NCBI RefSeq assembly: GCF_040869045.1
Contig: NC_090322.1
Span: forward strand, 79,073,675 to 79,137,674
Source: Eurosta solidaginis
Taxonomy: Eukaryota; Arthropoda; Insecta; Diptera; Tephritidae
Direction of reading: 5' to 3'
Length of the DNA stretch: 64,000 nucleotides
Shown here: piece by piece, positions 62,205-64,000 of the stretch
Numbering within the stretch: the stretch's first letter is position 1
Layout: each line of letters opens with the position of its first letter
Notes under the pieces: generated by a model
The model's input: only the letters and a program-made list of their open reading frames with translations
What the model was told of the DNA's origin: nothing
Database searches by the model: none
Program-made: the position numbers and the translations under genes

Positions 62205-64000
62205 ATGGATTTTGATAAACCATATGACCTGTTGCTGGGAAATGATTTTATATTAAAAAATTTCAAGATAATTGACATAGAAAATGAGGAAATTGAGCTT
62301 TTGAGTGGCGTTAAAATACCATTTTATTCAAAAACGATCCAAGAGCAAGTTTACGCACTGGAATCGGGAAAATTGCAAAATATTCAACTTGATCATCTAA
62401 AATCAGATGAACGAAAAGGGGTTGAAAAATTGCTTAAAAAATGCGAAAAATTAATATATAGAGAGGGGGACACCCTAACAAATACAAAAGCGGTGGTTCA
62501 TGAAATAAAGACCACTACAAACCAGCAAATTAATTCAAAAATTTATAGATTACCTCCTAAACATGAAGAGGAGGCTATTAAGCAAATAGCAGACCTGGAA
62601 AAGCAGGGTATAATTCAAAAAAGTAGGAGTAAGTATAGCTCTCCTATTATAATAGTACCAAAGAAAGATGAAAAATCGGGAAATAGGAAGTTTCGCTTGG
62701 TGGTTGATTACCGTAGGCTTAACCAGATAACCATTGACGATAAGTATCCTTTGCCAAATATTGAAGGAATCTTAGACAAGTTGGGCAAAGCACAGTACTT
62801 TAGCACTCTTGATCTCGCAAAAGGTTACCATCAGATTTTAATGGCATCTAAGGATATTGAAGAAACTGCTTTCGTTTCCCCACTAGGTTTGTACGAGTAT
62901 GTTAGAATGCCGTTTGGGTTGAAAAATGCCCCGGCTACTTTTCAAAGACTTATGAATGACATACTAAGAGAGTATATTAATAAAATATGTGTCGTTTATG
63001 TGGATGACATTTTGATATTTTCCACTTCATTGGAGGAACATTTGAGCTCAATAGATAAAATTTTTTCAAAACTACAAGAGCACAATTTGAAGATTCAGGT
63101 GGATAAGTGCAGTTTCTTAAGGAAAGAAACAAAATTTTTAGGGCACACCTTAAATAAAGAAGGTATAAAGCCCAATAAAGAGAAAATTGCAGTGATTTTA
63201 GATTTAAAAATACCAAGAACAGAAAGACAACTGAAGAGCTTTTTGGGAGCTACAGGGTACTACAGGAAATTTATAAAGGATTATTCAAAAATAGCATATC
63301 CAATGATTAAATATTTGAAAAAAGGGTGTAAAATAAACCCTAATGACCCACAATATATTTCGACCTTTGAGAATCTCAAATCTCTCATTTCTTCCCATCC
63401 AATCCTTAAATACCCAGAGTATGATAAGGAATTTTCAATCACAACAGATGCAAGTGATTACGCCATTGGCGCAGTATTGTCACAACAGGGTCAGCCAGTA
63501 TGCTATATTTCAAGAACTCTGAATAATCATGAGCAAAATTATGCCACTACCGATAAGGAGTTTCTGGCAATTATTTATGCAATTACATATTTTAGACCAT
63601 ACATATATGGAAATAAATTTAAAATAATCACTGACCACTGTCCGATTGTGTACCTTAATAATAAATATAAGGGAAAAGAGTTTTCGCAACGTCACCAGAG
63701 GTGGCTTTTGAAATTACAGGAGTATAATTACGAAATAGAATATGTAAAGGGAAAGAATAATGTGGTAGATTTTTTAAGCCGAATCGAGAATTCGCCAAAG
63801 ATAAATGAAAATAATGATAAGGAATCAAATTTGGAAATGTCGGATACGATACATTCGGCCGAGGAAGAATTATTAGAGCACTTTGCTATAAAGGAGGAAA
63901 TTGTCAATAAGTACGGGACTCAAATCATAGTGACATATAGCCCTCAAGCTGAAGTCCAAACGATACATGGTAGGAAGATAATAGAAATTGATCCCTTGAA
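62205..64000 (+). CDS. Element H reverse transcriptase-RNase H, uninterrupted to window edge
   Basis: Uninterrupted frame of 598 codons from ATG 62,205 with no stop before 64,000. The start follows a frame change, so the true protein is a Gag-Pol fusion. In order: protease end 'DKPYDLLLGNDFILKNF', RT fingers 'RSKYSSPIIIVPKKDEKSGN', 'RLVVDYRRLNQITIDDKYPL', 'STLDLAKGYHQILMA', 'MPFGLKNAPATFQRLMNDIL', the catalytic 'VVYVDDILIFSTS' (YVDD), and 'FLGATGYYRKFIKDYSKIAY'. RNase H has 'TTDASDYAIGAVLSQQG', 'ITDHCPIVYLNNKY', 'RHQRWLLKLQEYNYEIEYVK' and 'NNVVDFLSRIE'. Catalytic Asp residues of RT and the TDAS and TDH motifs are present. Integrase lies beyond the window. Confidence 0.93.
   Translation, partial: MDFDKPYDLLLGNDFILKNFKIIDIENEEIELLSGVKIPFYSKTIQEQVYALESGKLQNIQLDHLKSDERKGVEKLLKKCEKLIYREGDTLTNTKAVVHEIKTTTNQQINSKIYRLPPKHEEEAIKQIADLEKQGIIQKSRSKYSSPIIIVPKKDEKSGNRKFRLVVDYRRLNQITIDDKYPLPNIEGILDKLGKAQYFSTLDLAKGYHQILMASKDIEETAFVSPLGLYEYVRMPFGLKNAPATFQRLMNDILREYINKICVVYVDDILIFSTSLEEHLSSIDKIFSKLQEHNLKIQVDKCSFLRKETKFLGHTLNKEGIKPNKEKIAVILDLKIPRTERQLKSFLGATGYYRKFIKDYSKIAYPMIKYLKKGCKINPNDPQYISTFENLKSLISSHPILKYPEYDKEFSITTDASDYAIGAVLSQQGQPVCYISRTLNNHEQNYATTDKEFLAIIYAITYFRPYIYGNKFKIITDHCPIVYLNNKYKGKEFSQRHQRWLLKLQEYNYEIEYVKGKNNVVDFLSRIENSPKINENNDKESNLEMSDTIHSAEEELLEHFAIKEEIVNKYGTQIIVTYSPQAEVQTIHGRKIIEIDPL

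Larger units (their letters stand above)
58892..64000 (+). mobile_element. 17.6/297-like element H, 5' part, runs off the window
   Basis: LTR ends AGTTGTCTT and AAGACGTAACT are inverted matches, as in AGT..ACT-type gypsy LTRs. 'TGGCGCAGTCG' directly follows, the serine-tRNA type primer site of 17.6/297/ZAM-group elements. A leader, gag, pro and pol follow on the plus strand. The 3' end, including integrase, possible env and 3' LTR, lies beyond 64,000. Confidence 0.82.

Overview
The window is eukaryotic, AT-rich, non-host-like DNA made almost entirely of nested transposable elements. The families are typical of a fly: three gypsy-group elements with a SAP-like Gag start, a BEL/Pao element, two mdg1/412-like elements, a 17.6/297-like element with a serine-tRNA type primer site, a copia-type element, three LINE types (R1-like, CR1/L2-like, and an I/Jockey-like one with a PHD-like finger), a foldback element, a MITE, tRNA-derived SINE pieces and a Penelope-like palindrome. 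I infer a higher dipteran, perhaps a tephritid fruit fly. No complete host gene is visible. The only candidate non-retroelement coding piece is a FLYWCH zinc-finger exon at about 46.3 kb.

Layout. 1-2.2 kb: unclassified DNA, then a GC-rich LTR-like repeat in plus orientation. 2.6-3.9 kb: minus-strand gypsy protease/RT remnant ('G'), split by a foldback element. 3.9-21.5 kb: tandem gypsy elements A, B and C on the minus strand, LTR to LTR; B is a chimera of C (left part) and A (right part). 21.5-23.6 kb: an internally deleted copia-type element cut by a (CAA)n-tailed repeat. 23.6-24.3 kb: an inverted SINE cluster. 24.3-25.8 and 37.7-39.96 kb: two halves of one R1-like LINE, split by a 12-kb mdg1/412-like element (D, 25.8-37.7 kb). 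D itself carries a (CAA)-tailed repeat, a MITE and a 3.7-kb CR1/L2-like LINE. 40.5-46.2 kb: BEL/Pao element F with a 5-bp target duplication. 46.3-51.9 kb: the FLYWCH piece, then a 5'-truncated mdg1/412-like element E split by a 763-bp palindrome. 52.4-54.0 kb: SINE piece, minus-strand gypsy Gag remnant and a second GC-rich LTR-like repeat, inverted relative to the one at the left end. 54.6-58.7 kb: gypsy-type integrase remnant interrupted by an I/Jockey-like LINE. 58.9-64 kb: the 5' LTR, leader, gag, pro and an uninterrupted RT/RNase H frame of a 17.6/297-like element (H) that runs off the window.

The insertion order can be partly read from the junctions. Gypsy C entered a copia LTR (4-bp ATAT duplication). 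Mdg1-like D entered the R1-like LINE. A CR1/L2-like LINE, a MITE and a SINE-like repeat entered D. The palindrome entered the integrase of E. The G gag remnant (right) and the G protease/RT remnant (left) lie on the same strand and have compatible order, so much of the 3.9-52.6 kb array may sit inside one old gypsy element.

Nearly every coding region carries stops, frameshifts or deletions, so most elements are dead. The best preserved frame is the pol of H, followed by the BEL pol and the RT of gypsy B and C. I did not find an unmistakably new biological system. The strongest unusual items are the long palindrome with a 14-bp target duplication, the chimeric gypsy produced by unequal exchange, the SAP-like Gag start, and the FLYWCH exon fused in frame ahead of a retroelement protease.
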